Of a DNA stretch of 64,000 nt, positions 11,656 through 19,955 are shown in pieces (position 1 is the first letter of the stretch; every line of letters begins with the position of its first letter). Under the pieces are notes generated by a model. The model ran no database searches, was not told the DNA's origin, and saw only the letters and a list, made by a program, of their open reading frames with translations. Position numbers and translations under genes: made by a program. The stretch comes from an uncultured Ignavibacteria bacterium (GTDB taxonomy: Bacteria > Bacteroidota > Ignavibacteria > Kapaibacteriales > Kapaibacteriaceae), in the NCBI GenBank assembly GCA_903939735.1, contig CAJAIA010000022.1, positions 99,996 to 163,995 on the forward strand, read 5' to 3'.

Positions 11656-12933
11656 ATGTCAAATGTCGTTCCTGTTGACCTCGCCATACGCGCTATTCAG
11701 TCGGGCAATCGGCTTTATCTGCATAGTGTAGCGGCCGCACCTCAGACGTTGATTGCCGAATTGGTGCGGCAAGCGCCGCGCCTACGCGACGTTGAAATCG
11801 TCCACCTCCACACCGAGGGCCCAGCCCCCTACGCAGCGCCCGAGTATGCTGAGAACTTTCGCGTTAACTGCCTCTTCATTGGGGGTAACATGCGGAAGGC
11901 CGTACAAGAGGGTCGGGCCGACTACACACCGGTGTTTCTCTCAGAAATCCCGCATCTCTTCCGTGACCGGATTCTCGACATTGATGTAGCACTGATTCAT
12001 GTGTCGCCGCCAGATCATCATGGATTTTGCTCCCTGGGTGTAACCGTTGAAGCAGCGCACGAGGCACTTCATTCAGCGCGTGTCGTTATCGCACAGGTCA
12101 ATCCGCGCATGCCACGCACGCATGGCGATGCACTGATCCACAAGGACAAGCTCACGTATATGGTCGAGGTCGACGAACCGATCTTCACTGTCGAGCCTCC
12201 CGTCTTGGGTGAGGTCGAAACAGCCATCGGACGTCACGTGGCGGAACTTGTTGATAATGGCGCTACACTCCAGATGGGTATCGGGGCGATTCCCGACGCC
12301 GTCTTGCATCAGTTGTACGGACACAAGGATCTTGGAATCCATACGGAAATGTTCAGCGACGGACTCATTGATTTGGTTGAACGCGGCGTTGTAACTGGCG
12401 CGTGTAAAACAATCCACCCGCATAAAGTTGTCGCCACATTTGTGATGGGAACGCAACGGGTCTACGATTTCGTCCACGACAATCCAATGGTTGCGATGCT
12501 GGACGTGGCGTACGTCAACAATCCGACGGTGATTCAGCGTAATCCCAAAATGACAGCCATCAATAGCGCGCTCGAAGTCGATCTCAGTGGCCAGGTCTGT
12601 GCTGACTCCCTCGGCACTGCTCCCTACTCAGGCGTTGGTGGCCAAGTTGACTTTATGCGAGGATCTGCACTATCGCCGGGCGGTAAGCCGATCATTGCAT
12701 TGCCATCACGGACATCAAAGGGGCTTGCACGCATCGCGCCGACATTGAAACCTGGTGCCGGTGTCGTGACATCGCGCGCACATGTGCACTACATCGTCAC
12801 GGAATACGGCGTCGCCTATCTCCACGGCGCATCACTCCGTGAACGCGCACGCCGACTCATAGCAATTGCACATCCCGACGATCGCGAGATGCTCGAGCGG
12901 AGCGCTCGAGATCTTTGGAAGCTCACAGTGTAG
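11656..12933 (+). CDS. acetyl-CoA hydrolase/CoA transferase family protein (4-hydroxybutyrate CoA-transferase-like)
   Basis: The 425 residues belong to the AcH/4-hydroxybutyrate CoA-transferase family, which moves CoA between acetyl-CoA and a carboxylic acid or hydrolyses acyl-CoA. Visible landmarks are HVSPPDHHGFCSLG near 120, GATLQMGIGAIPDAVL near 205, the catalytic Glu in HTEMFSDGLIDL near 238, and the CoA-loop signature GVGGQVDFMRGS near 335. The start at 11656 follows the promoter and an AAGGTG site; an open frame extends back to 11302 but is antisense to the oxidoreductase gene and is rejected. With thiolase and the ETF-type oxidoreductase it suggests short-chain acyl-CoA metabolism. 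The acceptor acid is unknown. Confidence 0.87.
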   Translation: MSNVVPVDLAIRAIQSGNRLYLHSVAAAPQTLIAELVRQAPRLRDVEIVHLHTEGPAPYAAPEYAENFRVNCLFIGGNMRKAVQEGRADYTPVFLSEIPHLFRDRILDIDVALIHVSPPDHHGFCSLGVTVEAAHEALHSARVVIAQVNPRMPRTHGDALIHKDKLTYMVEVDEPIFTVEPPVLGEVETAIGRHVAELVDNGATLQMGIGAIPDAVLHQLYGHKDLGIHTEMFSDGLIDLVERGVVTGACKTIHPHKVVATFVMGTQRVYDFVHDNPMVAMLDVAYVNNPTVIQRNPKMTAINSALEVDLSGQVCADSLGTAPYSGVGGQVDFMRGSALSPGGKPIIALPSRTSKGLARIAPTLKPGAGVVTSRAHVHYIVTEYGVAYLHGASLRERARRLIAIAHPDDREMLERSARDLWKLTV

Positions 12934-12942
12934 GATGCAATC

Positions 12943-14241
12943 ATGAACCAGACCTTCGTTGCAATTGGCATGCTGGGCGCTGTTGTGGCTCCCAGCGCGC
13001 TCCTGGCGCAAGCGCCCGTAGCATCGCCATTCGTGATCGATGTCATCCATTCGCGCGCACCAGAACTACTGGAACGCCCACGGTGTGACGTCTACGCCGC
13101 CGTACCCTATAGCCTCCTGAACTTCGTCGAGCTCGACACAGGGAACGTTGCAGAGTACACGCTGTCGACGATCATTCGCGACTCAACTGGTCGCAAACTT
13201 GTCGACTCGTTGTATCGGCGGACAATCATCGAAGATGAGATTGCTGTGACACGGGGCAGCACAGGAGCAGCAGATAACTCGGTACGACGCTATCGTTTGC
13301 CATCAGGCACGTATCGTATGGAACTGGTGCTTCGCGACGTCTTCGGTAAACGCGATTTTTCGATATCGCAGAAGATCGTCGTCCCTGTGTTTCCTGAACA
13401 GGAAGCATCCATGAGTTCGGTCATGCTCGTTCGCGAGGTCGAGCAACGTGGATCACGTTATGCCATCACACCGTTTATCGGAGATGTGATCTGGTCGAAG
13501 GACATGCAACTCTTTGCCTTTGTGGACTGCTACGTCCCACGAGGGATACCACGTGTTGGGCTCCAGTGGTCGATTACCGCTCCTGATAATCGTGAGGTTG
13601 CATCAGGCCTTGGCGAACCCGTTGATTTAAGCGGTAGCTCGACGCAGGCATTCGTTCCGTTAAGTCTACCGCAGCGTATGTTGCCGGGCACGTTTCAACT
13701 CCGCCTCCGTCTGCACACATTGGATGCCAGCGGGTCGATCGATACTACATCGACGCTCGCGGAACGAAGTCGCACCATCATCATTCCCCGCTCGTCATCG
13801 GGCGCTGTGCTCAGCGACCTCGCGAAAGCCATCCGACAACTCATCTATGTTGCCGACCAGGCTGATATCGACATGATCAACGCTGGTGCGACCGAGGCGG
13901 AAAAGCTTGTGCAGTTTGATGACTTCTGGAAGCGTCTTGATCCAACACCATCCACTGTTCGCAATGAGGCCTTTGAAGCCTTCTACGATCGCATCGAACA
14001 AGCGAATCAGCGCTTCAAATCATACACAGAAGGATGGCTTACTGATATGGGGCGCGTCTTTGTGATCTATGGCGAACCCCTGCAAGTCGATCGTTTCTCA
14101 ACGCAAAGCGGTATGTCTGTCGCGATTCGCTGGACCTATCCGAATAATCTCATGTTCACCTTCGAAGATGCCAGCGGGTTTGGCGACTTCCGCCTACGTA
14201 CTCCACTGCCAGCCGGTGCGAAGTATCGCTATCGGCGATAA
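12943..14241 (+). CDS. GWxTD domain-containing secreted protein
   Basis: The 432 residues begin with a signal peptide (MNQTFVAIGMLGAVVAPSALLAQA) and end with the domain named for its Gly-Trp-x-Thr-Asp motif, seen as EGWLTDMGRVFVIYGEP near residue 365. GWxTD proteins are common in Bacteroidota, Chlorobi, Gemmatimonadota and Acidobacteriota. Their function is unknown. The middle (about 30-270) looks like beta-rich immunoglobulin-like modules. It lies 9 bases after the CoA transferase gene and the pair ends at a strong terminator. A functional link to CoA transfer is not evident. Confidence 0.85.
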   Translation: MNQTFVAIGMLGAVVAPSALLAQAPVASPFVIDVIHSRAPELLERPRCDVYAAVPYSLLNFVELDTGNVAEYTLSTIIRDSTGRKLVDSLYRRTIIEDEIAVTRGSTGAADNSVRRYRLPSGTYRMELVLRDVFGKRDFSISQKIVVPVFPEQEASMSSVMLVREVEQRGSRYAITPFIGDVIWSKDMQLFAFVDCYVPRGIPRVGLQWSITAPDNREVASGLGEPVDLSGSSTQAFVPLSLPQRMLPGTFQLRLRLHTLDASGSIDTTSTLAERSRTIIIPRSSSGAVLSDLAKAIRQLIYVADQADIDMINAGATEAEKLVQFDDFWKRLDPTPSTVRNEAFEAFYDRIEQANQRFKSYTEGWLTDMGRVFVIYGEPLQVDRFSTQSGMSVAIRWTYPNNLMFTFEDASGFGDFRLRTPLPAGAKYRYRR

Positions 14242-14271
14242 CTGAACAACGAACATCGCTCTAATAACGAA

Positions 14272-14305
14272 AACGGGCCGCCTCGCAGAAGCGAGGCGGC
14301 CCGTT
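14272..14305. terminator. bidirectional terminator hairpin between convergent genes
   Basis: A perfect 15-base inverted repeat (AACGGGCCGCCTCGC / GCGAGGCGGCCCGTT) with an AGAA loop lies between the GWxTD gene (plus) and the surface-protein gene (minus). It probably stops transcription from both sides. Confidence 0.85.
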
Positions 14306-14323
14306 GTAGTAAACGATGACGAC

Positions 14324-16786
14324 TTAGCGAGCCACAACAACCGTGAGGACTGCGCGATCTGTGCCGTTCGATGCGACGATCGAGTACGTGCCAGATGCAA
14401 GTGTACCTGCTCCGATTGAAAGTGTTTCTTGGCCATTCACAGCGCCGTTGAAGATCGTTGCGACCGTGCGGCCAGCAGCGTCAACAACAGTCACGTTCAT
14501 TGTGCCAAGACCAGCAAGACGAACCGATGAAGCGTCTGATACAGGGTTTGCACCAACGAGTGTGAGGCGGATTGCGCCTGTTTCGCTGACAACATCTGTT
14601 TCAACACTTGTTGTTGTGCTTGCACCACGAAGTTGGATCGTAGCCGACTCTGTTGCGTTTGATTCGAAATCAAGCGTTGCACCAAAGTTGTTCTTCGACT
14701 CAGTTGGAGCGAACATCACAATAACTTGGTGTGTCGCGCCAGCAGCAACCTTGATTGGGTTACCGTTAACTGGACGACCACCTGTAACGTCGAATGCTGT
14801 CGCATCGACACCAGCAATGTTCACACCTGTGATCGCAAGTTCAGCGTTACCTGTGTTTGTAAGCGTGACGCTGAGTTCCTTCGTGTTGTTGACTGTGATC
14901 GTGCCGAAGTTGAGCGTGCTGACGCTTGCTGCGATCTTTGCGCCTTGTGCTTCTGCACCGAGGAGCCAATCCATAACCTTCTCTGTGAGGTTAACACGGA
15001 CTGCCTCTGTCGCGATCATCTCTGGTCCGACTGAACCATACACAAGCTTACCACCGTACGTTGGCTCAACGCGAACCATCGCAATGTTTGCAGCTGCATT
15101 GTCGTAGTACAGAACCGACTTCGCCTTCGAGCCCGCAGTGAGCTTGAAGATGTCTGTGCCAAGCGCGTAGTACGGGTATGCCTGCGATGCTTGGTTACCT
15201 GTGTACGTGATGCCATTACCAATCGGATCGCCAGCAGTACCCTTTACTGGGAACGTGATGATCGATGTCAGATTGCCGTTTGCATCGAAGTTGCCACGGA
15301 ACTCAAACTTGTTGTACGCAAGGCCAACAACGTTTGCATAGAATGTGCGTGTTGCATCAAACGCAGTGTTTGTTGCATAGCGCTCATAGGCAGCATACAT
15401 CGCTGCTTGTGATTGGATCCAGACACCCTTCTTTGCACGAAGCATGTTCTCGATGCTCGAGAGCGTACCTGCACGAAGATTCGTCCATGCACCCTCGAAC
15501 GCGAATACCGCAGCTTGGAAGCTGTTCATTGGGTAGTTCGTGAGGATTTCTGTAGCGTATGGCATGTAGACAACGTCAGGGCTGTACTTTGTCGAAGCTT
15601 GCGCTGCGAGCTGTGTGAGAGCGCCTGCGGCATCGCCACCAATACCATAATAGTTCACAACCTTCGCACCGTTCACGAGGTAGTAGATCGATGGAACCAC
15701 GCCACCGAGACCGTCTGTAGCAGCGATTGCAGCATTGACGTTCACGAAGATCGAGCGGTTAGGACCTGTTACCTTGAGTGTCGCAGAAGCTGTGCCGTTG
15801 CCAGGAACTGTGACCTTTGCAGGTGTAAGCTCAGCAGACATGCCTGCTTGCGTAAGTGCGTCAGCATTCGAAACGCTGAGGTCAACTGTTACTGGTGTTG
15901 AGCCGTTGTTCGTGAGGGTGACAGTCTTTTCGGCTGTGCCATTACGATCAATACGCTCATAGATGCCAGAGATCGAAGCTGTTGCCTTCGAAGCTTCGAA
16001 GTAGTCAAACGCTGCTGGTGTGTCATTCGTGATGCTTGCACCAGCTTGAATGATTTCAAGTGTTGCATTGTCTTGAATGAACGCGATACCATACAGGTTT
16101 GCTGGGTTCCATTCCTTGCCTGAGCCGAAGCCAGGGACGAATGTGTATGTCTTTGTCTCGCCGGCACCCTGTGTGATCTCTGTACCGTTCGCATCTGGGT
16201 ACATGTACATCATTACATCACCAAACTTCGACTCACCGTTGCTGTTTGCAAGGGTTTGTGGAAGGTTTGCGATCGTAACTGTACGCTGCACTGTTGCGAA
16301 GAACAGCTTTGCACCTGAAAGTGCGCGGTCAGTTGTTACTGTTACGTCAACCTTGCCACCGTTCTGCTTCACTTCAATCTTCGCCATCGATGTTGGCGGG
16401 ATCTGTGAAACAAGGTTGTTGATAGCGGCAACACCAGACGCTGGGTTGATGTTGAGCGTACCACCAACACGGAGATACGGAATACCGTTGATACCGTAAA
16501 GATCATGACGGACACCTGGGTCGCGACCGTTCATTACGTTCCATGGATCGCCCGGTGCAGGGTAATTCATGTGGTAGCGAAGTGAAATGATGTCATTCTC
16601 GAGCTTTACGACAGTCTCGATGAATGGCGCTGCTGTTGCACATGGCGGGCATGTAGCACTTGTGAATTGTTCGAGCATCTTATAGCGCTTGTACTTACCC
16701 GTGAATTGCGCGCTAGTTGAACCAGCTGCAATCACGAGCACGAGTGCTACGAGTGCGATCGAACGAAAGATTGAACCAGTTGACAT
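14324..16786 (-). CDS. Omp28-like surface protein with thioredoxin-like N-terminus, choice-of-anchor D module and T9SS-type C-terminal domain
   Basis: 820 residues, secreted. An N-terminal signal peptide (ALVALVLVIAAGSTSAQ) is followed by a thioredoxin-fold region resembling Omp28, with CPPC near residue 46 (EQFTSATCPPCATAAPFIE) and the cis-proline-like GIPYLRVGG. The middle is beta-rich and unassigned. Residues about 620-725 form an Ig-like choice-of-anchor D domain (LNFGTITVNNTKELSVTLTN). The last 80 residues (MNVTVVDAAGRTVATIFNG; LASGTYSIVASNG) match type IX secretion sorting domains, so export across the outer membrane by T9SS and surface attachment are inferred. The CPPC pair could act in extracellular disulfide exchange, but Omp28 proteins have no established activity. 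A ribosome site (AAGGGAG) precedes the ATG. Confidence 0.8.
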   Translation of the reverse strand: MSTGSIFRSIALVALVLVIAAGSTSAQFTGKYKRYKMLEQFTSATCPPCATAAPFIETVVKLENDIISLRYHMNYPAPGDPWNVMNGRDPGVRHDLYGINGIPYLRVGGTLNINPASGVAAINNLVSQIPPTSMAKIEVKQNGGKVDVTVTTDRALSGAKLFFATVQRTVTIANLPQTLANSNGESKFGDVMMYMYPDANGTEITQGAGETKTYTFVPGFGSGKEWNPANLYGIAFIQDNATLEIIQAGASITNDTPAAFDYFEASKATASISGIYERIDRNGTAEKTVTLTNNGSTPVTVDLSVSNADALTQAGMSAELTPAKVTVPGNGTASATLKVTGPNRSIFVNVNAAIAATDGLGGVVPSIYYLVNGAKVVNYYGIGGDAAGALTQLAAQASTKYSPDVVYMPYATEILTNYPMNSFQAAVFAFEGAWTNLRAGTLSSIENMLRAKKGVWIQSQAAMYAAYERYATNTAFDATRTFYANVVGLAYNKFEFRGNFDANGNLTSIITFPVKGTAGDPIGNGITYTGNQASQAYPYYALGTDIFKLTAGSKAKSVLYYDNAAANIAMVRVEPTYGGKLVYGSVGPEMIATEAVRVNLTEKVMDWLLGAEAQGAKIAASVSTLNFGTITVNNTKELSVTLTNTGNAELAITGVNIAGVDATAFDVTGGRPVNGNPIKVAAGATHQVIVMFAPTESKNNFGATLDFESNATESATIQLRGASTTTSVETDVVSETGAIRLTLVGANPVSDASSVRLAGLGTMNVTVVDAAGRTVATIFNGAVNGQETLSIGAGTLASGTYSIVASNGTDRAVLTVVVAR

Positions 16787-16869
16787 GCAGGCTCCCTTCG
16801 TGGAACGAAAAAAATGATTGTGTTGATACAGTCGAAATCGTCTCAGAACGCCTTTTGACGGGCCGTAAT

Positions 16870-16888
16870 ATAGGTTGTTCCAACCTAT
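16870..16888 (-). terminator. short hairpin between yidC and the Omp28-like gene
   Basis: ATAGGTTG / CAACCTAT with a 3-base loop lies about 50 bases downstream of the yidC stop (minus strand) and 84 bases before the next start. No U-tract follows, so it is at best a weak terminator, or a processing or regulatory hairpin in the leader. Confidence 0.35.
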
Positions 16889-16935
16889 CTACGGACGCCA
16901 AGTTATCCCGAAATGACGCCATTGCGGCCGGGATG

Positions 16936-18777
16936 TTACCGACGCTTGGATTTGCCGTTATTCGAGCCCTTGGAGCGCTGTGAACGCGGTGCCTGGCCCG
17001 GGATGCCCTTGCCCTGTGCTTCGGCAACTTGCTGGGCTTCGCGCATCTTCCGCTGCAACCAAGACTCCTTAGCCGGTTCCTTTCGCAGGTCGGCGAGGGT
17101 GAGCTGGTTCTTCGAGAACTTGGTCTGCCAAATTGTCTGTCCGATGGCGACAATATTGAAGACAAAGTAGTAGAGATTGAGGCCTGCCGGGAGGGACGAG
17201 AACATGAGCGTCATCATGACAGGCATCATGTAGACGAGAGCCTTCTGGCGCGGGTCCGATACTGCCTGCTTTTGTTGGATGAACAGCGTTGCACCCATCA
17301 GGAGGGCCAGACCCGAGAACTTGTCAATGTTGACGAGCGGTAGCTTGAACGGCAGGCTCAGAATCACGTCCGGTACGCTCAGATCGTACAGCCATGTCGA
17401 GAGGAACTCGGCCTGACGAAGCTCGATATTCAGGTTCAGAACCGAATACAAGGCATACAGGAATGGCATCTGAAGCAAAAGGGGCAGGCAGCCCCCTGCC
17501 GGATTAATGCCATACTGTGAGTACAGCTTCATCATCTCCTGCTGCTGGGTCTGATTGTCGTCTTTATACTTCTCGCGTATCTCATTCATGAGTGGAGCAA
17601 CGAGCTGCATCTTGCGAGCCGACTTCATTTGTGTGATGCCGAGAGGATAGAGCAGCGCCTTCATGAGCAAGGCGAACAGGATGATCGCGATACCGTAGTT
17701 CGGGATGCCCGAGTGAATAAGGCGGAGTGTCGGGAGCATGAAGTACTCCCCAATTGGCTTGATGATCCACTTCCAGCCGAAGTTGATGATGTCAGTAAGA
17801 CCCATGGTGGCCAGGGTATCATAGAGCATCGGACCGGCGAAGAGCGTCAGGGAGTGGGTCTGCGAGCCCCCTCGATATGGGAGCTTGAGGGCGAGCTTAT
17901 AGGACTCATAGAATCCATCGTTTGGCAATCCAAACTTATCGCCTGTGAGCATTGCCGAGCCATCGAATCCCTTTGCTGGGAGCAGTGCTACAGCGAAATA
18001 CTTGTTCCGGGTTGCCAGGTAATCAATTGAACCATTAACCGGCAACTCTACTTGCGTGTTGAAGTCGGGAGCATCGAGTTCCGTGAGTTCGCCGTTTGTC
18101 GAGACAATCGCAATGGCGTTGTTTGATTCGTCGACGGAGTTTTCTTCTTGATAGTTCAGACCATTGCGCCACTCGAGGGTGACGAACCGGCTGGTTTGTG
18201 GAATCACGGACTCCATGCCATCGAGCGTGAGATCTGTTTGTACCTGATAGCGATCGCCCGAGAATGTATACGTGCGAGTAATCGTGCCACCCGTGGCAAC
18301 CTTTGCGGTTGCACGGACAGTCACGGTTGAACCCGGAGCTACATCAATGCGATCACTCTGCACGTCGAATGTGAACGGAATCGTTTCCGACGAAACCTTC
18401 TTGCCATTCATCGCACGGAATGAGAATCCATACTCGAGTTTCCCTGGACGAACAAGGTCGACGCGCTTTGCACTGTCCTGCTTATGATACCACGGACGGT
18501 AATCGAGCAACTGCCACGAGCGCACCATCGCTCCGCGCGAGCTGAGTTCGATGCGGTAGAGCTTCGACGTAATCGTTACTGCACGTGGTTGCGCTGCCAC
18601 AAATGCCACAGGTGGCGTTTCCGGCGCCACGGCAGTCTTCGCTACCTCCTGCTGTTCCTTGATTGCTGCCGTCTGCTGAGGCGTTACATCACGCGTGGTT
18701 GGTCCACTCTGGAAGTAGAACCACGCACCGATGATGAGCGAAATCAGAATAATGCCGAAGAGTGACTGTCTGTCCAT
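16936..18777 (-). CDS. yidC: membrane protein insertase YidC
   Basis: Inserts and folds inner-membrane proteins, alone or with SecYEG. The 613 residues follow the Gram-negative plan: an N-terminal membrane helix (LFGIILISLIIGAWFYF), a periplasmic beta-supersandwich domain to about residue 340, then the conserved five-helix core beginning NYGIAIILFALLMKALLYPL. The hydrophilic-groove Arg is probably within the TQMKSARKMQ segment. The helical hairpin KYKDDNQTQQQEMM and the GGCLPLLLQMPFLYALY helix follow. The C-terminus is lysine/arginine-rich (SQRSKGSNNGKSKRR), as expected for ribosome contact. It sits at the end of the conserved rpmH-rnpA-yidD-yidC cluster, 15 bases after yidD. No mnmE or jag gene follows. 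Confidence 0.96.
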   Translation of the reverse strand: MDRQSLFGIILISLIIGAWFYFQSGPTTRDVTPQQTAAIKEQQEVAKTAVAPETPPVAFVAAQPRAVTITSKLYRIELSSRGAMVRSWQLLDYRPWYHKQDSAKRVDLVRPGKLEYGFSFRAMNGKKVSSETIPFTFDVQSDRIDVAPGSTVTVRATAKVATGGTITRTYTFSGDRYQVQTDLTLDGMESVIPQTSRFVTLEWRNGLNYQEENSVDESNNAIAIVSTNGELTELDAPDFNTQVELPVNGSIDYLATRNKYFAVALLPAKGFDGSAMLTGDKFGLPNDGFYESYKLALKLPYRGGSQTHSLTLFAGPMLYDTLATMGLTDIINFGWKWIIKPIGEYFMLPTLRLIHSGIPNYGIAIILFALLMKALLYPLGITQMKSARKMQLVAPLMNEIREKYKDDNQTQQQEMMKLYSQYGINPAGGCLPLLLQMPFLYALYSVLNLNIELRQAEFLSTWLYDLSVPDVILSLPFKLPLVNIDKFSGLALLMGATLFIQQKQAVSDPRQKALVYMMPVMMTLMFSSLPAGLNLYYFVFNIVAIGQTIWQTKFSKNQLTLADLRKEPAKESWLQRKMREAQQVAEAQGKGIPGQAPRSQRSKGSNNGKSKRR

Positions 18778-18792
18778 GCGAACTGCGTTTCG

Positions 18793-19044
18793 TTAGTCGT
18801 GATGGTGCTGTGATTGTGGGTCAGTACCCGGAACAGGGTCGTACCCGCCGGGATGAAGAGGATGACAACGTGAAATCCTGCGAATCGCAAGCCATGACCC
18901 TTTTAATGCACCATGCTTGGTCAGCGCATCGAGAGCATACTGCGAACACGTAGGAGTAAATCGGCATGACGGCGGGAACATCGGTGAGATGAACGTGCGA
19001 TAGGCACGAACCAGGGTTGTCAATATCGCAACAACGGGGTTCAC
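18793..19044 (-). CDS. yidD: membrane protein insertion efficiency factor YidD
   Basis: A small (83 residues) membrane-associated helper of YidC. The family signature is complete: [25 protein letters not shown], with its cysteines, and the C-terminal [12 protein letters not shown]. It ends in a histidine run (SQHHHD). The start codon overlaps the rnpA stop by 4 bases, indicating translational coupling. Confidence 0.95.
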   Translation of the reverse strand: MNPVVAILTTLVRAYRTFISPMFPPSCRFTPTCSQYALDALTKHGALKGSWLAIRRISRCHPLHPGGYDPVPGTDPQSQHHHD

Positions 19045-19424
19045 GACGGCACCTGAAAGGAACGGGCAATCTTCAACAGTGCGAGATCGACGTGGTGCTG
19101 AACCTCTGCCAAACCAACGAGTCCAGGAGCTTCCGGACGCTGGCGCCAGATGAGGACGACGGCATCTAGGTGAACGAGGAAGTCGGCATCGGAGCGTGCT
19201 GCGAAGGTGCGAACAGCTTGTCGGAGGAGTCGCTTCACGCGATTTCGGACCACAGCACGGGGCGCTACGCGTTTCCCTATCGTGACTCCTATTCGGAGGA
19301 GCTCCTGCTGCCCCCCGTCTGCGTGAGGTACAGCCGACAACAGAAGCGGTCCGGACGTCACTCGACGTCCAGACCGCATTACGTAGTCAAATGCATGGGC
19401 TCCCTTCAGTGGTCTGCAGACCAT
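19041..19424 (-). CDS. rnpA: ribonuclease P protein component
   Basis: Protein subunit of RNase P, which matures tRNA 5' ends together with the RNA subunit (not in this window). The 127 residues include the RNA-binding signature [29 protein letters not shown] near 43-71, whose basic RNRVKR core is diagnostic. The N-terminus [21 protein letters not shown] corresponds to the usual L-x-F-x-V-hydrophobic region. It follows rpmH by 9 bases and overlaps yidD by 4. Confidence 0.93.
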   Translation of the reverse strand: MVCRPLKGAHAFDYVMRSGRRVTSGPLLLSAVPHADGGQQELLRIGVTIGKRVAPRAVVRNRVKRLLRQAVRTFAARSDADFLVHLDAVVLIWRQRPEAPGLVGLAEVQHHVDLALLKIARSFQVPS

Positions 19425-19433
19425 GAGAGAGGC

Positions 19434-19580
19434 TTAACGCGCGAAGCTGACCGCGATACGAGCGCGACCCTTCGCACGACGACGTGCAAGGACCTTACGA
19501 CCGTTCTTAGTTGCCATACGAGCACGGAATCCGTGCACATTGACACGACGGCGACGACTTGGTTGATACGTACGCTTCAT
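19434..19580 (-). CDS. rpmH: 50S ribosomal protein L34
   Basis: A 48-residue basic ribosomal protein, read directly from the DNA because it is very short. It begins [20 protein letters not shown], then [20 protein letters not shown], and ends in VSFAR. This is a full-length, canonical L34 of the large subunit. It heads the rpmH-rnpA-yidD-yidC cluster and has its own promoter box at 19625-19632. Confidence 0.97.
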   Translation of the reverse strand: MKRTYQPSRRRRVNVHGFRARMATKNGRKVLARRRAKGRARIAVSFAR

Positions 19581-19624
19581 AGCTTCACACCGGAAATTCT
19601 GGTTGACCGTTCGTTAGAGAACGA

Positions 19625-19632
19625 CAAACATA
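19625..19632 (-). promoter_or_regulatory. -7 box for the rpmH operon
   Basis: TATGTTTG on the minus strand fits TAnnTTTG exactly and predicts a leader of about 40 bases before rpmH. It lies just past the DUF3467 stop codon, so the ribosomal cluster is a separate transcription unit. Confidence 0.55.
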
Positions 19633-19640
19633 GGAAAAAA

Positions 19641-19955
19641 TCAGTTGATATTCGTCACGCCGGGAGGAAATGGCTGATGCTGGCCGTCAACCTGGATCTC
19701 ACCGTACTGGTTCTCAAACTTGCCAATATTGTCTGCCAGGGCATGGAGGAGCAGCTTGGCATGCTGAGGGGTCATGACGATACGGGCATGAACCCGTGCC
19801 TTAGGCACCCCTGGAAGGATTCGGGTGAAGTCCACCACGAATTCAGCTGGTGAGTGCGAAATGATGGCCAGGTTTGAATAGATGCCTTCGGCTTCTTTTT
19901 CGCCGAGCTCGATGGTCATCTGTTGTTCTGGCTGGTTGTTCGTTGGATTCGACAT
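19641..19955 (-). CDS. DUF3467 family protein
   Basis: A 104-residue small acidic protein with the DUF3467 pattern: EGIYSNLAIISHSPAEFVVDF, then a proline-glycine turn (LPGVPKARVHARIVMTPQHAK), then a C-terminal amphipathic helix. The family is widespread in Bacteroidota/Chlorobi and has no known function. Its ATG overlaps the stop of the preceding TPR gene by one base (TAATG), implying translational coupling and perhaps joint function. Confidence 0.85.
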   Translation of the reverse strand: MSNPTNNQPEQQMTIELGEKEAEGIYSNLAIISHSPAEFVVDFTRILPGVPKARVHARIVMTPQHAKLLLHALADNIGKFENQYGEIQVDGQHQPFPPGVTNIN

